Origin: Jeotgalibacillus sp. S-D1
Lineage (GTDB): Bacteria > Bacillota > Bacilli > Bacillales > Jeotgalibacillaceae
Assembly (NCBI RefSeq): GCF_004358665.1
Contig: NZ_SMZR01000002.1
Location: 434,001 to 498,000, forward strand
Reading direction: 5' to 3'
DNA: 64,000 nt
Both the position numbers and the translations under genes were made by a program. The notes under the pieces are model-generated. The model saw only the letters and a program-made list of their open reading frames with translations. It made no database searches and was not told the DNA's origin. Of this stretch, positions 17,844-26,354 are shown one piece after another; the first letter of the stretch is position 1; each line of letters starts with the position of its first letter.

Positions 17844-18962
17844 TTAATTAACTCCTTCATTACTAATTTTTAAAAAAGAAAGCATTTTTTTATTAACCTT
17901 TTTTACATCATATTTTTTTTTACAGAGTTCATAACTAGAGTCACCCATTTGTTTTATCAAATTAGGATTTTTAATAAAAAGCTGCATCTTTTCGACTAGT
18001 TGATCTGTGCTTTTAGGAGCAATTAAAAATCCATTTTTTCCATCAATTACAGTCTCTCTGCATCCTGGGGCATCTGTTGTGATAATAGGTCTCCCTACTG
18101 CCATTGCTTCTAAGACCGTTCTAGGAGTTCCTTCTCTATAAGAAGGAAGCACATAGACAGAACTCATCTTATAGTAACTTAAAACATCATTTGTCTCCCC
18201 ATAATGTTCAATGGTCCCATCATCAATGTATGTTTCTAAATCTTCCTTCGACATAGAATCTTGCATATTTTCGATAGCACCAAGTAACATAAACCTCACA
18301 TTTTTATTGTTTGATTTAATTTCTCTTGCAGCCTCTAGGTATTCTCGAATTCCTTTACTATACATCACTCTTGAGAGCATAAAAAAAGTAAGCTGTTTTG
18401 GAAATTCAGCAGCCAAGAATTTTTCCATATTAACGCCAGACCCATCAATCAACTGGCATTTCCCTTTGTTTAACAATCCAAGTTCTGTGAATTCATGCAG
18501 GTCATCTTTATTTTGAAAGATGACTGTGTCAGCACAACTAAAACCTAATCTATAAAGTATACTTGCAAAAAACTTAATAATTCTTGCTTTTCTTGTAGTT
18601 GCTGTAAATACATAACCAACTCCAGTTACCATAGAATTAATATTGTTTACACCCGCCAATTTAGCAGCGATACTACCATAGATTACAGGTTTTATAGTGT
18701 ATCCAAATGTCACATCTGGTTTTTCTCTCTTAAAAAGCTTGATCAAATTAAATAAGTATTTAATGTCAGCAACAACATTAAGTCCTGTTTTATCTAATGG
18801 AATTTGTTCAAAGCGTGCACCTAATTCAGTAATTTTATCTATATTATCTAAATTAGGCCCTGTAACTATAACCTCATAACCATTAGAGATTATGTCTTTT
18901 ATAAGATCCCCTCTAAAATTATAAACTGTCCTATTTTTTGGTGAAATTAATATAAACTTCAA
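17844..18962 (-). CDS. Glycosyltransferase family 4 (PglA-like)
   Basis: 372 aa, GT-B. The N-terminus MKFILISPKNRTVYNFRGDL and PDVTFGYTIKPVIYGSIAAK are typical of the group of PglA and related alpha-1,3-N-acetylgalactosaminyltransferases, which add the second sugar to a UndPP-bound first sugar. The C-terminal donor site is YVLPSYREGTPRTVLEAMAVGRP. Given the PglC/WcaJ-like initiating transferase and CapD/PglF-like dehydratase in the same operon, it probably acts right after initiation. Immediately upstream of the dehydrogenase gene with no gap. Confidence 0.85.
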   Translation of the reverse strand: MKFILISPKNRTVYNFRGDLIKDIISNGYEVIVTGPNLDNIDKITELGARFEQIPLDKTGLNVVADIKYLFNLIKLFKREKPDVTFGYTIKPVIYGSIAAKLAGVNNINSMVTGVGYVFTATTRKARIIKFFASILYRLGFSCADTVIFQNKDDLHEFTELGLLNKGKCQLIDGSGVNMEKFLAAEFPKQLTFFMLSRVMYSKGIREYLEAAREIKSNNKNVRFMLLGAIENMQDSMSKEDLETYIDDGTIEHYGETNDVLSYYKMSSVYVLPSYREGTPRTVLEAMAVGRPIITTDAPGCRETVIDGKNGFLIAPKSTDQLVEKMQLFIKNPNLIKQMGDSSYELCKKKYDVKKVNKKMLSFLKISNEGVN

Positions 18963-18985
18963 GAACTTGCACCCTCTTATATGGA

Positions 18986-19903
18986 TTAAGTACCAAAATT
19001 TCCTTGATAATCACCCAAATTTTTAATAATTTTCTCAAATAATTTTTTATTTGTCTTATCAGATATAAAAGAATTATGAGGCGTAATTATCACATTCTCA
19101 AAATTCCATAACTGACTTTCTTTAAAAAGTGGCTCTTGCTCAAATACATCAAGGGCAACTCCAAGAAATTTCTTCTCTTTAAGAGATTCAATTATAGCTT
19201 CTTCGTCTATAACCCCTCCCCTTGAAACATTAATAAGAACACTATTATCTTTCATTTTTTTTATTTTTTGCTCATTTATTAAATATTTTGTTTCCTCAGT
19301 CAGAGGTATTGTTAAAATAACAATATCACTTTTTCGTAAAACCTGATCAATGTCTTCGATAAGATAGTAAGCATCAATATATTGAGATTCTACCTTACGT
19401 CTTCCCACACCAAAAATATTTACATCAAATGCTTTAAGCCTTTTAGCAACCTCTATCCCTACATCACCAAAGCCAATAATAGCAGCATTCTTATTAGTTA
19501 ACTCTAATAAGTTCCGCTGTTTTTCCCACTTATGATCACGCTGCGCCTCATAAAATTGTTTGCTTTTTTTATATATCTCTAATAACTTAAGTACGACCCA
19601 TTCAGCCATGGGAATGTTATAAACTCCTTTAGCGCTAAAAAGACTTATACCTTTCTCCTTTATATAATTTATTGGTACTCTGTCTAATCCAGCGCTAGTA
19701 AGCTGTATAAATTTTAAGTTCTTAAATTTCTTGATGTCATTATAGAGAAACAGACCATTACACACCACAGCAAAAACATCAGAAACATCTATTTGTAAGG
19801 GGGCTCTTTCATCTTGAATGTATATAATTTCATATCCTAATGAATTTAAGATATTTAGTTGATCTTGACTATAATTAAATGCCCCGGTTAGTAAAAGTTT
19901 CAT
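18986..19903 (-). CDS. D-isomer-specific 2-hydroxyacid dehydrogenase
   Basis: 305 aa. NAD loop AAIIGFGDVGIEVAKRL near residue 140, the NVSRGGVIDEEA motif with the active-site region, and a C-terminal catalytic His in ITPHNSF. These dehydrogenases interconvert 2-oxo acids and D-2-hydroxy acids. Unusual in a capsule operon. It follows the HpcH/HpaI-type aldolase gene by 26 bp, and the two could make a hydroxy acid: the aldolase joins pyruvate to an aldehyde and this enzyme reduces the 2-oxo group. The product may decorate the polysaccharide. Substrate unknown. Confidence 0.82.
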   Translation of the reverse strand: MKLLLTGAFNYSQDQLNILNSLGYEIIYIQDERAPLQIDVSDVFAVVCNGLFLYNDIKKFKNLKFIQLTSAGLDRVPINYIKEKGISLFSAKGVYNIPMAEWVVLKLLEIYKKSKQFYEAQRDHKWEKQRNLLELTNKNAAIIGFGDVGIEVAKRLKAFDVNIFGVGRRKVESQYIDAYYLIEDIDQVLRKSDIVILTIPLTEETKYLINEQKIKKMKDNSVLINVSRGGVIDEEAIIESLKEKKFLGVALDVFEQEPLFKESQLWNFENVIITPHNSFISDKTNKKLFEKIIKNLGDYQGNFGT

Positions 19904-19929
19904 ATTTTATACATCTCTCTTCTAAGGAC

Positions 19930-20754
19930 CTACCTCGTAATGGTGTACACAATATCCATTACTTTATCCTTAACAAATTTTTGATTGTTTATAAAGAAAC
20001 TTTCATTCTTCATCATCAGATGACTTTCAAACTCTCTTATTTCATTAACTCCGAATTTAAATATATCTTCGACCAACTCAATCTCAGTACTTTTTTTAAT
20101 ATTACAGAAACTTCTAGATAATATTGCCATGCTAGAGCCCAAACGAAAATGCTCAGCCATAATGTTCTCTGCCTGAAGAATCCCTTGTCCGAGTTGCGCT
20201 ATACCGCCAAAACCATAAAGAATCCCTGCAGCATCAAACTTTCTACAGAGCTTTTCGACTGTTCCGTTTGCTAACAGTTCAAACATAAAATGCATATTAT
20301 AACTAAGATGTAAATCGTTTAATCCAATATGAATGTAGTCTATACCTTCTACATTTAAAATCGAATCTATATTTTCTACTGCCTCTGATGTTTCGCACAA
20401 AAGACAAACCTTGGACCTGCCGTCTACATAACTAACAAAGAGCTCGACTTCATTTTTTGTCTTGAAGAAGGGAAGCATTACAATATCTGCCCCATCATTA
20501 ATTACTTGGTCTATTTCATCTTTTGAACCTTCAAATATAGGATTAACTCTAACAAGTAATTCAGAGTTGGTTAATACTCTTTTAATTTTTTTAACATCTT
20601 CTATTCTGTGCCTTGATATAACTGTATTCAAATGGCCTTGCCGTAGATCTTTTCCGTTAATCTCAAGATCAATGAAAATCCAATCTACCCCACTTTTTTC
20701 TGCTATTTTTGCAACATTTTCTTGATTTGTAATGTACATCAATTTTAAAGCCAT
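19930..20754 (-). CDS. HpcH/HpaI-family aldolase (class II, citrate lyase beta fold)
   Basis: 274 aa. TIM barrel of the HpcH/HpaI family: FIDLEINGKDLRQGHLNT near the start, active-site Arg in LLVRVNP, metal ligand Glu in LLCETSEAVEN and Asp in IHIGLNDLHLS. Family members catalyse retro-aldol cleavage or aldol addition of pyruvate with aldehydes. The C-terminus (~200-274) departs from the degradative members. Placed between the initiating sugar transferase and a D-2-hydroxyacid dehydrogenase, suggesting biosynthesis of an unusual hydroxy acid part of the glycan rather than aromatic catabolism. Confidence 0.78.
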   Translation of the reverse strand: MALKLMYITNQENVAKIAEKSGVDWIFIDLEINGKDLRQGHLNTVISRHRIEDVKKIKRVLTNSELLVRVNPIFEGSKDEIDQVINDGADIVMLPFFKTKNEVELFVSYVDGRSKVCLLCETSEAVENIDSILNVEGIDYIHIGLNDLHLSYNMHFMFELLANGTVEKLCRKFDAAGILYGFGGIAQLGQGILQAENIMAEHFRLGSSMAILSRSFCNIKKSTEIELVEDIFKFGVNEIREFESHLMMKNESFFINNQKFVKDKVMDIVYTITR

Positions 20755-20805
20755 TTGGAATTCCTTCTTTCTTTTATGGTAACTATATTAAACTCCTTCA
20801 CCTTT

Positions 20806-21405
20806 TTATTTTTTTGCAGTTTCACCTACGTTTACATTATCTTTCATTGCTAGTACTTTTAAGACTGTTTTAAAGAATATCTTTATATCATACTGAAAGG
20901 AAAGATTTTTCACATACTCAACATCATACTCAATCCTTTTATCCCAATGTACTTCCTTACGTCCATTTACCTGAGCCCATCCTGTTACACCGGGTTTAAC
21001 TTTAAATCTTATTTTTTGTAATTCAGTGTATTCTTTAAGTGGCCAAGGATGATAAGTTAGAGTAGGTCTAGGTCCAATTATTGACATATCCCCTTTTATT
21101 ATATTTACAAATTGGGGAAATTCATCGATACTGGTTTTCCTAATAAATTTCCCAACCTTAGTAACCCTAGCATCTCCTTTTGTTTCATATACTCCACTCT
21201 TTTCAGCGCCTACACACATCGAACGGAACTTAAATATTTTAAATACTTCTCCATTTAGACCAAGTCGTTCTTGCTGAAAAATTACTGGTCCTTTTGATTC
21301 CACTTTAATAGCAATAGCTACTATTAACAAAACTGGAAAAAGGATTATCAAACCGATCAAAGATAAAACAACATCCAATAACCTCTTAACTTTTCTATAG
21401 CTCAT
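20806..21405 (-). CDS. Initiating sugar-phosphate transferase (PglC/WcaJ-like)
   Basis: 199 aa, the minimal single-domain form. One N-terminal reentrant membrane helix (~12-34), then KGPVIFQQERLG, FKIFKFRSM, the catalytic DEFPQFVNIIKGDMSIIGPRP and a C-terminal KPGVTGWAQVNGR. It transfers a sugar 1-phosphate from a UDP-sugar to undecaprenyl phosphate, the first step of repeat-unit assembly. With the dehydratase upstream, the likely first sugar is a 2-acetamido-2,6-dideoxy sugar. The 268 bp before it hold a 15-bp inverted repeat (21556-21597). Confidence 0.9.
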   Translation of the reverse strand: MSYRKVKRLLDVVLSLIGLIILFPVLLIVAIAIKVESKGPVIFQQERLGLNGEVFKIFKFRSMCVGAEKSGVYETKGDARVTKVGKFIRKTSIDEFPQFVNIIKGDMSIIGPRPTLTYHPWPLKEYTELQKIRFKVKPGVTGWAQVNGRKEVHWDKRIEYDVEYVKNLSFQYDIKIFFKTVLKVLAMKDNVNVGETAKK

Positions 21406-21555
21406 AATAAGTTTAAAACTCCTTTACTCTAATTTAGTTCCACTCGCTAGCACTATTAATTGTACTTTAGTAAGGTTAGGACTTAATTAGACTTCCTTTA
21501 TTTTTGTTTAATCAACTACTAACCTACTAAAATTGTATTATTTAATTAATAGCTA

Positions 21556-21597
21556 CTTCGAATCATGCTTTTAAATAGCTTTAAGCATGATTCGAAG
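21556..21597. repeat. Perfect 15-bp inverted repeat between the dehydratase and sugar transferase genes
   Basis: Arms CTTCGAATCATGCTT (21556-21570) and AAGCATGATTCGAAG (21583-21597), 12-base AT-rich loop. No strong T-tract on either strand, so it may be a weak terminator, a processing hairpin that sets relative expression in the operon, or an operator. Confidence 0.7.
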
Positions 21598-21673
21598 AAA
21601 ATGTACCAACCTTAAATATAACCCTGTCAGGTAGGTACACACTAAACTTTTTTATAAAAAATTTTTAAAGCAA

Positions 21674-23500
21674 TCAAGAGCTTCTTTGACCAATTAGTAA
21701 TTCTCCAACAACTTTCCGGTTTGCTACGTTTAACAATGTATCCACCATTTCTTTTCGTTTCATTTCTAAAAGCTCTTGGATAACATAATCAAGTTCATAT
21801 TTACTAAGTGGCATAGCTTTTCCAACGTAGATTTTCGGAAAAACTTTTTCGCTCTGTATTTCATCCTCGTTTAAGAGTTCTTCAAACAGTTTCTCTCCTG
21901 GACGAATTCCACTAAATTTAATTTCTATCTCATTCTCCGTATAACCAGAAAGACGAATTAAGTTTTTTGCTAAATCAACAATTTTAACTGGTTCTCCCAT
22001 ATCTAAAACAAAGACTTCTCCCCCAGAGGCAAGTGTTCCGGCTTGGATAACAAGTCTGGATGCTTCAGGAATCGTCATGAAGTAACGCGTCATTTCAGGA
22101 TCTGTTATTGTTACTGGTCCTCCAGCTTCAATTTGCTTCTTAAATAAAGGAATTACGCTACCACGAGAGCCCAATACATTTCCAAAACGAACAGCAGCAA
22201 ACTTAGTCTTACTTTCTTTTGCAAGATTTTGTACAATCATTTCTGCAAATCGTTTTGTAGCTCCCATTACATTCGGAGGATTAACTGCTTTATCAGTTGA
22301 TACCATGACAAAACTCTCTACTCCATATTCATGGGCAGCCTCTGCTATATTTTTTGTTCCGAAAATATTGTTTTTAACTGCTTCAATTGGGTTAAACTCC
22401 ATTAATGGAACATGTTTATGTGCTGCAGCGTGATAAATTACACTAGGACAGTATTCCTTTACTATAGAAAAGATACGGTCACGATCCTGCACGTCTGCAA
22501 TAATAGGCAATATTTTAATTTTACTGCCATATATATTTTTTAGTTCCATGTCTATTGTATAAACGGAATTTTCACCATGTCCTAACAGAATCAGCTTGTC
22601 TGGATTAAACTTGCTTACTTGACGGCAAATTTCTGAACCAATTGAACCCCCAGCTCCAGTAACAAGAATTGTTTTGCTTTCTAGAGATTTAGAGATAGTT
22701 TCTAAGTCTAATTCAACTGGATCTCTTCCAAGTAAGTCTTCCACTTGAACTTCGCGAATTTGGCTCACTTCAAGTTTCCCAGTCATAATATCTTCTAAAA
22801 ATGGAAGTATTTTAGTCTCTGCTGACGTTTTAGCACACTCCGCATATATACGTTGTATCTCACTTCTACTTAAAGAAGGAATAGCGATAACTATATGTTC
22901 TACTTTATATTCTTTTGCAATAGATTCTATCTGTTTTACGCCGCCCAAAACCGGTATATTCATAATTTCTAAATTATGCTTTGTAAAATTATCGTCTATA
23001 AACCCTACTGGTTGAAGTTCAGAATGCTGTTTTTGTTTTAATTCTCTTGCCACTGTAGTGCCTGCTGCACCTGCTCCTATAATTAGCGCACGCTTGCGAT
23101 TAGGATCTGGTTTAATGTATGTATCTCGATACATTCTCCAAGCAAATCTGGAACCTCCAATTAAAAGAATATGCATCATCCAAGTAATAGATAATGTTCT
23201 GGTATATAAGGAGCTAGCCAAAACTAGCTGTAATACGGCAACAATTAAAATCGAAAAAGATACTGCCTTCATAATGGCTACTAGCTCACTCATACTGGAG
23301 TATTGCCAGACTTTCTTATAGAGACCGTAACGATATGCAAAAAAGTGATGACTTAAAAGAAGACCGATGGCACTTGGCAATAAAATAGAAGAATAATTAT
23401 TGCCAAAAGGAAGTAATAAATAATAGCTAATAAAAATGGACAGAATCACAATCAAGGAATCAATCATCATTAATCCAGCTACTCGTTTTTTATAAGACAT
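21674..23500 (-). CDS. Membrane UDP-GlcNAc 4,6-dehydratase/epimerase (CapD/EpsC/PglF family)
   Basis: 608 aa. Four N-terminal membrane helices (~1-110), a first Rossmann domain with IIGAGAAGTTVAREL (~135-235), and the catalytic SDR domain with VTGAGGSIGSEICRQ (~285). The usual YxxxK is replaced by MGATKRFAE with Lys kept, as in PglF/CapD, and STDKAVNPPNVMGATK is fully conserved. It makes UDP-4-keto-6-deoxy-HexNAc for the first sugar of the repeat. First gene of the operon: AAAGGGG precedes ATG 23500, and the long upstream region would contain the operon promoter. No tyrosine kinase or Wzz-like genes lie in the window. Confidence 0.9.
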   Translation of the reverse strand: MSYKKRVAGLMMIDSLIVILSIFISYYLLLPFGNNYSSILLPSAIGLLLSHHFFAYRYGLYKKVWQYSSMSELVAIMKAVSFSILIVAVLQLVLASSLYTRTLSITWMMHILLIGGSRFAWRMYRDTYIKPDPNRKRALIIGAGAAGTTVARELKQKQHSELQPVGFIDDNFTKHNLEIMNIPVLGGVKQIESIAKEYKVEHIVIAIPSLSRSEIQRIYAECAKTSAETKILPFLEDIMTGKLEVSQIREVQVEDLLGRDPVELDLETISKSLESKTILVTGAGGSIGSEICRQVSKFNPDKLILLGHGENSVYTIDMELKNIYGSKIKILPIIADVQDRDRIFSIVKEYCPSVIYHAAAHKHVPLMEFNPIEAVKNNIFGTKNIAEAAHEYGVESFVMVSTDKAVNPPNVMGATKRFAEMIVQNLAKESKTKFAAVRFGNVLGSRGSVIPLFKKQIEAGGPVTITDPEMTRYFMTIPEASRLVIQAGTLASGGEVFVLDMGEPVKIVDLAKNLIRLSGYTENEIEIKFSGIRPGEKLFEELLNEDEIQSEKVFPKIYVGKAMPLSKYELDYVIQELLEMKRKEMVDTLLNVANRKVVGELLIGQRSS

Positions 23501-23543
23501 AGGTTTGCCCCTTTCAAATTAGGTAGTTTTATTTGCACATAAA

Positions 23544-23596
23544 ATAAATATCTAACGAAAATACACACTATGTATGCCCTTTCATTAGATATTTAT
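23544..23596. repeat. 12-bp inverted repeat in the leader of the polysaccharide operon
   Basis: ATAAATATCTAA (23544-23555) and TTAGATATTTAT (23585-23596), perfect arms around 29 bases, starting ~45 bp upstream of the first gene. It could form a leader hairpin or be a regulator site. The remaining ~420 bp up to the small ORF at 24021 are AT-rich; no gene was found and no promoter could be assigned with confidence. Confidence 0.6.
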
Positions 23597-24003
23597 CATC
23601 TATTATTCTATTTAAAATATAATGGGCATTGAACCCACCCTCACAACACACCATTGACATTGAGTCTAAGGCAAACGTTTTCGTTTATACCCACAGTGTG
23701 ACCGAGTGCCTCCTTTGATAGTGGAATTGGAGACATTACCATTAAAACGCAAAATCATCAGTAGAATGGAGCCGACTTAATACCACATAACTATACATGT
23801 TTTACCTACAAAGGAATAATAGCACAGAATTCTATGAATGAATAGATAGTTTGAATAAAAGATTTGTAAAATTAGGATAAAATAATATATAAATATGTAC
23901 TTATTTGTGAATAATTTAAGTCTAACATAATAACCTAGGGCAAAGTTCTTAAATTAGATATTTTTCGATAAAATTAGACAATTTCTGCTGAATAGATACG
24001 CAT

Positions 24004-24030
24004 ATAAAAAACCCGCCCTTTCAGCGAGTT
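24004..24030 (-). terminator. Terminator overlapping the end of the small ORF
   Basis: Minus strand ACTCGC ... GCGGGT with a short loop and a following run of T. The stem begins inside the last codons of the 50-aa ORF. Confidence 0.65.
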
Positions 24031-24173
24031 TCTATGCTAGCGCTCTGTAATTGCAGGGTAATCCATTCCACCATTTCTCCAAGTGTAATGGAGTCTTCGC
24101 TGCCTTTTTGGTGGGCGTCAGTGAGCAATTGGATTAGTGCATCCTTGTTTAAGGATACATGTTGAAGTTCCAT
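24021..24173 (-). CDS. Small acidic protein, paralogue of the protein at 34616-34750
   Basis: 50 aa: MELQHVSLNKDALIQLL, then TDAHQKGSEDS, then LGEMVEWITLQLQ. ATG 24173 with TGGAGAT upstream; in-frame ATG 24182 sits too close to the ribosome-binding site. The core ALIQLLxxAHxKGSExxxTxxEMVxW is shared with the 44-aa ORF at 34616-34750, so the two form a small family and both are probably translated. A terminator follows at once. Predicted fold: two helices joined by a Gly-Ser turn. Function unknown. Confidence 0.7.
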   Translation of the reverse strand: MELQHVSLNKDALIQLLTDAHQKGSEDSITLGEMVEWITLQLQSASIETR

Positions 24174-24297
24174 CACATACATCTCCAGTTTTTAAGATTA
24201 CTAGCATTATATAACAGATCATAGTAAATTTGAAAGGGTTTTTTGTCTATTTTTTGTTAATTGTCTGTAAATAATTCTTTACACTGGGGATTTCGAC

Positions 24298-24346
24298 AAC
24301 AAAAAACGACCAATCAGAAACCCACACTGATTTCTAATTGATCGTT
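24298..24346 (-). terminator. Terminator of the RsbR-like gene
   Basis: Minus strand AACGATCAATTAGAAA pairs over 16 bases with TTTCTGATTGGTCGTT (two G:T pairs), followed by six T. Confidence 0.88.
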
Positions 24347-24357
24347 AATTATACTCA

Positions 24358-25200
24358 TTAATTCATCCGACGCTCAAATCCAATCTCCCTTAAAGCCGAT
24401 TTCAACGTGGCATACGACGGCACTTCCTTAAAGTCCAGTCCAAGTTGCACGATCGTTTGAGCCATTTCAGGTGAGATGCCGCTGATCTTTGGTTTTACGC
24501 CGATTAGTTTTAAAGAGTCCATGACCTGGAAAAGCTTTTGGGCAACGAAGGTGTCGACCATGGCTACGCCTGATAGGTCGATGACGAATTCTTCTATATT
24601 AAGAGCCAGGCATTGAGTGAGTGATTCTTCAATGACGAGCTTGGCCCGGTGGGTGTCGATGGTGCCGACTAATGGCAGCACAGCAATGCCGTTGTCTACA
24701 GGTACGACAGGTACAGACATTTCAAGCATCTGCTCCTGTGAGGCTTTTAAGTTATTGGTCTGCACTTCAACAAATGGCAGACAGAAAAAATAGACCACGT
24801 CATTGACGGCCTGGTCAAGCACAGATAGAATCTCATAAAACTTTTCAAGTGAGTATTGTTTTTTCAGGGCTTCTTCTTTAATAAGTTCTCCGATGGCATT
24901 GCGGTAGTGAGGGACCTCTTTTAGCATGGCATCTAAGGAAATGCCGAGCTCCGCGCATTTTCTTCCTGTTTCAAGGCCCCATTTTTGGATCTTTTCTTCA
25001 CGCTGAACAGGCTCAAGTGATAGTGCTTCAGCGTATAGTGTCACTAATTCAACTCTTAGGGGGATAAGGGTATTGGTAAGGTTTTTTAGATTTGAGTACG
25101 TATTATTTTGTTGTTCTGTAATTGTCATAGCGAGGTCTTCTTTGTGAGCCAGAATGGTATCGGTTAGATATTCAAGTGTTTCTTCAATTTGTATGGCCAT
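24358..25200 (-). CDS. RsbR-type stressosome co-antagonist (STAS domain)
   Basis: 280 aa. The N-terminal ~150 residues are the helical globin-like sensor part. The C-terminal STAS domain (~165-280) contains LVGTIDTHRAK, with the Thr that RsbT-type kinases phosphorylate, and LSGVAMVDTFVAQKL. Length and order match RsbR paralogues such as RsbRD/YqhA of B. subtilis. ATG 25200 with AAAGGATG at good spacing is preferred to the upstream in-frame ATG at 25224. A sigma-B promoter lies ~50 bp upstream (25258-25283), so the gene is itself part of the general stress regulon. Stressosome members gate release of RsbT and so sigma-B activity. Confidence 0.87.
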   Translation of the reverse strand: MAIQIEETLEYLTDTILAHKEDLAMTITEQQNNTYSNLKNLTNTLIPLRVELVTLYAEALSLEPVQREEKIQKWGLETGRKCAELGISLDAMLKEVPHYRNAIGELIKEEALKKQYSLEKFYEILSVLDQAVNDVVYFFCLPFVEVQTNNLKASQEQMLEMSVPVVPVDNGIAVLPLVGTIDTHRAKLVIEESLTQCLALNIEEFVIDLSGVAMVDTFVAQKLFQVMDSLKLIGVKPKISGISPEMAQTIVQLGLDFKEVPSYATLKSALREIGFERRMN

Positions 25201-25257
25201 GCTGTACATCCTTTCATTGGACAATCGGAGTCTCTAAGTCTAGTAAACTAATACATT

Positions 25258-25283
25258 GTACCCCTTACTTTATCACCGTAAAC
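25258..25283 (-). promoter_or_regulatory. Sigma-B promoter of the RsbR-like gene
   Basis: Minus strand GTTTAC (-35, 25278-25283), 14-base spacer, GGGTAC (-10, 25258-25263). The sigma-B consensus is GTTTAA-N12-15-GGGTAT. Transcription would begin near 25250, about 50 bases before the ATG. Confidence 0.72.
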
Positions 25284-25353
25284 ATAAAATATAAATTATT
25301 TGTCGAATTTTTAGGAATGTAAAATTATCCAGTCCACATTACACGTTGCCCTT

Positions 25354-25707
25354 TTACCTTTGAGACATGAATGAGGCAGGCGTCAGGACTTCGCTTTCAA
25401 TAACAATCGCCGTTAGTCCTGCAGTTGATTTCGTCTCGTGCCATTCACCCTTCTCCCAAAATACCGCATCGCCGCTTTGTACACTTTCGACCTTATCATT
25501 CGCGCCACGAACAACTCCTTCACCGTTTATAATTAACAACAGCTGCGGCACCACGGCTTGATGATAGCCAATTACGCCGTTTTCTTCTAAATGCATACAT
25601 CCTATTCGCGCTGCCTGATCCGTTTGAATGATACGCGACATCACAAAATCAGATTGATACTTTGTTATCCTCTTACCTGCTTATTTGTGAAATCGATAGA
25701 TCTTCAT
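25354..25707 (-). pseudogene. Cupin-domain protein broken by a nonsense codon
   Basis: The natural start appears to be ATG 25707, with GGAGGAGC just upstream, reading MKIYRFHK then TAA at 25681-25683. The same frame continues AGKRITKYQSDFVMSRI and then a single cupin barrel of ~96 aa to 25354 (GYHQAVVPQLLLIINGEGVV, GDAVFWEKGEWHET). An in-frame GTG/ATG at 25644 could restart translation but has no ribosome-binding site. So a single base change seems to have cut the gene after eight codons. Cupins of this type bind a metal or small ligand; substrate unknown. Confidence 0.65.
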
Positions 25708-25876
25708 TTTGCTCCTCCTTTTACAATTTCCTTTTCCTATTTGTCCATATTATGTAAGCACTTATACAAGTGTATATCACAATATTTTATTTAAATGACA
25801 AAACCATTAAATTCTGTCGATTTCGTTGAATTGGGGTTTTTAGATAGTAAGATTTAGACATAAGGAGGCGTGGCGT

Positions 25877-26041
25877 GTGCAAAGAGAATTACGTTTTGGA
25901 TTTGCAGTTCATGAACGAAGCTTTTATGTATCTGTCCAGCTCAAACCCTCTGTTCACTCGTGTACATCCTCTATTCCGGCGATTGAGCCGCTCATTTCCA
26001 GACCAAGCCAATGGCAGACAAAATTTCTTAGCAGTCACTGA
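25877..26041 (+). CDS. Small ORF of unknown function
   Basis: 54 aa, GTG start at 25877 with AAGGAGG eight bases upstream. Sequence starts MQRELRFGFAVHERSFYVSV; no signal peptide or membrane helix. The good ribosome-binding site is the main support. No terminator follows; the next gene starts 58 bp later on the same strand, so the two may be co-transcribed. No family recognised. Confidence 0.45.
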   Translation: MQRELRFGFAVHERSFYVSVQLKPSVHSCTSSIPAIEPLISRPSQWQTKFLSSH

Positions 26042-26099
26042 ACCGTTTTAGGTACCAACATATAGATTTTCACTATTCTACAAAGGAGGTATCACAGCT

Positions 26100-26300
26100 G
26101 TGAAATTCCTTAACGTACTAAGTCTCGCTTCGACAGGGGTTTTAGCCGTTTATATTTCGTTAAAATTATTTACCGGACTATTTTCTCCTTCTCTTAATGA
26201 AAGCTTTATAATCGAATTTTTCCTGGTTTTTCTTATCGTCGGCCTGCTTACCTTCCGCAATTGGAAAGTTGAAGTAAAAGCAGATGAACGGTACCGATAA
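26100..26300 (+). CDS. Small two-helix membrane protein
   Basis: 66 aa, GTG start at 26100 with AAAGGAGGT nine bases upstream. Two hydrophobic segments (~4-26 and ~36-52), then a short charged tail WKVEVKADERYR. Terminator follows within 10 bp. No family recognised. Confidence 0.68.
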   Translation: MKFLNVLSLASTGVLAVYISLKLFTGLFSPSLNESFIIEFFLVFLIVGLLTFRNWKVEVKADERYR

Positions 26301-26302
26301 AT

Positions 26303-26346
26303 AACACCTCTCGATTATCCGAATTTACGGAAGGTCGAGAGGTGTT
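26303..26346. terminator. Bidirectional terminator
   Basis: Perfect 12-bp arms AACACCTCTCGA and TCGAGAGGTGTT followed by TTTTA on the plus strand. Separates the small membrane protein gene from the convergent 170-aa gene. Confidence 0.88.
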
Positions 26347-26354
26347 TTTATGGC

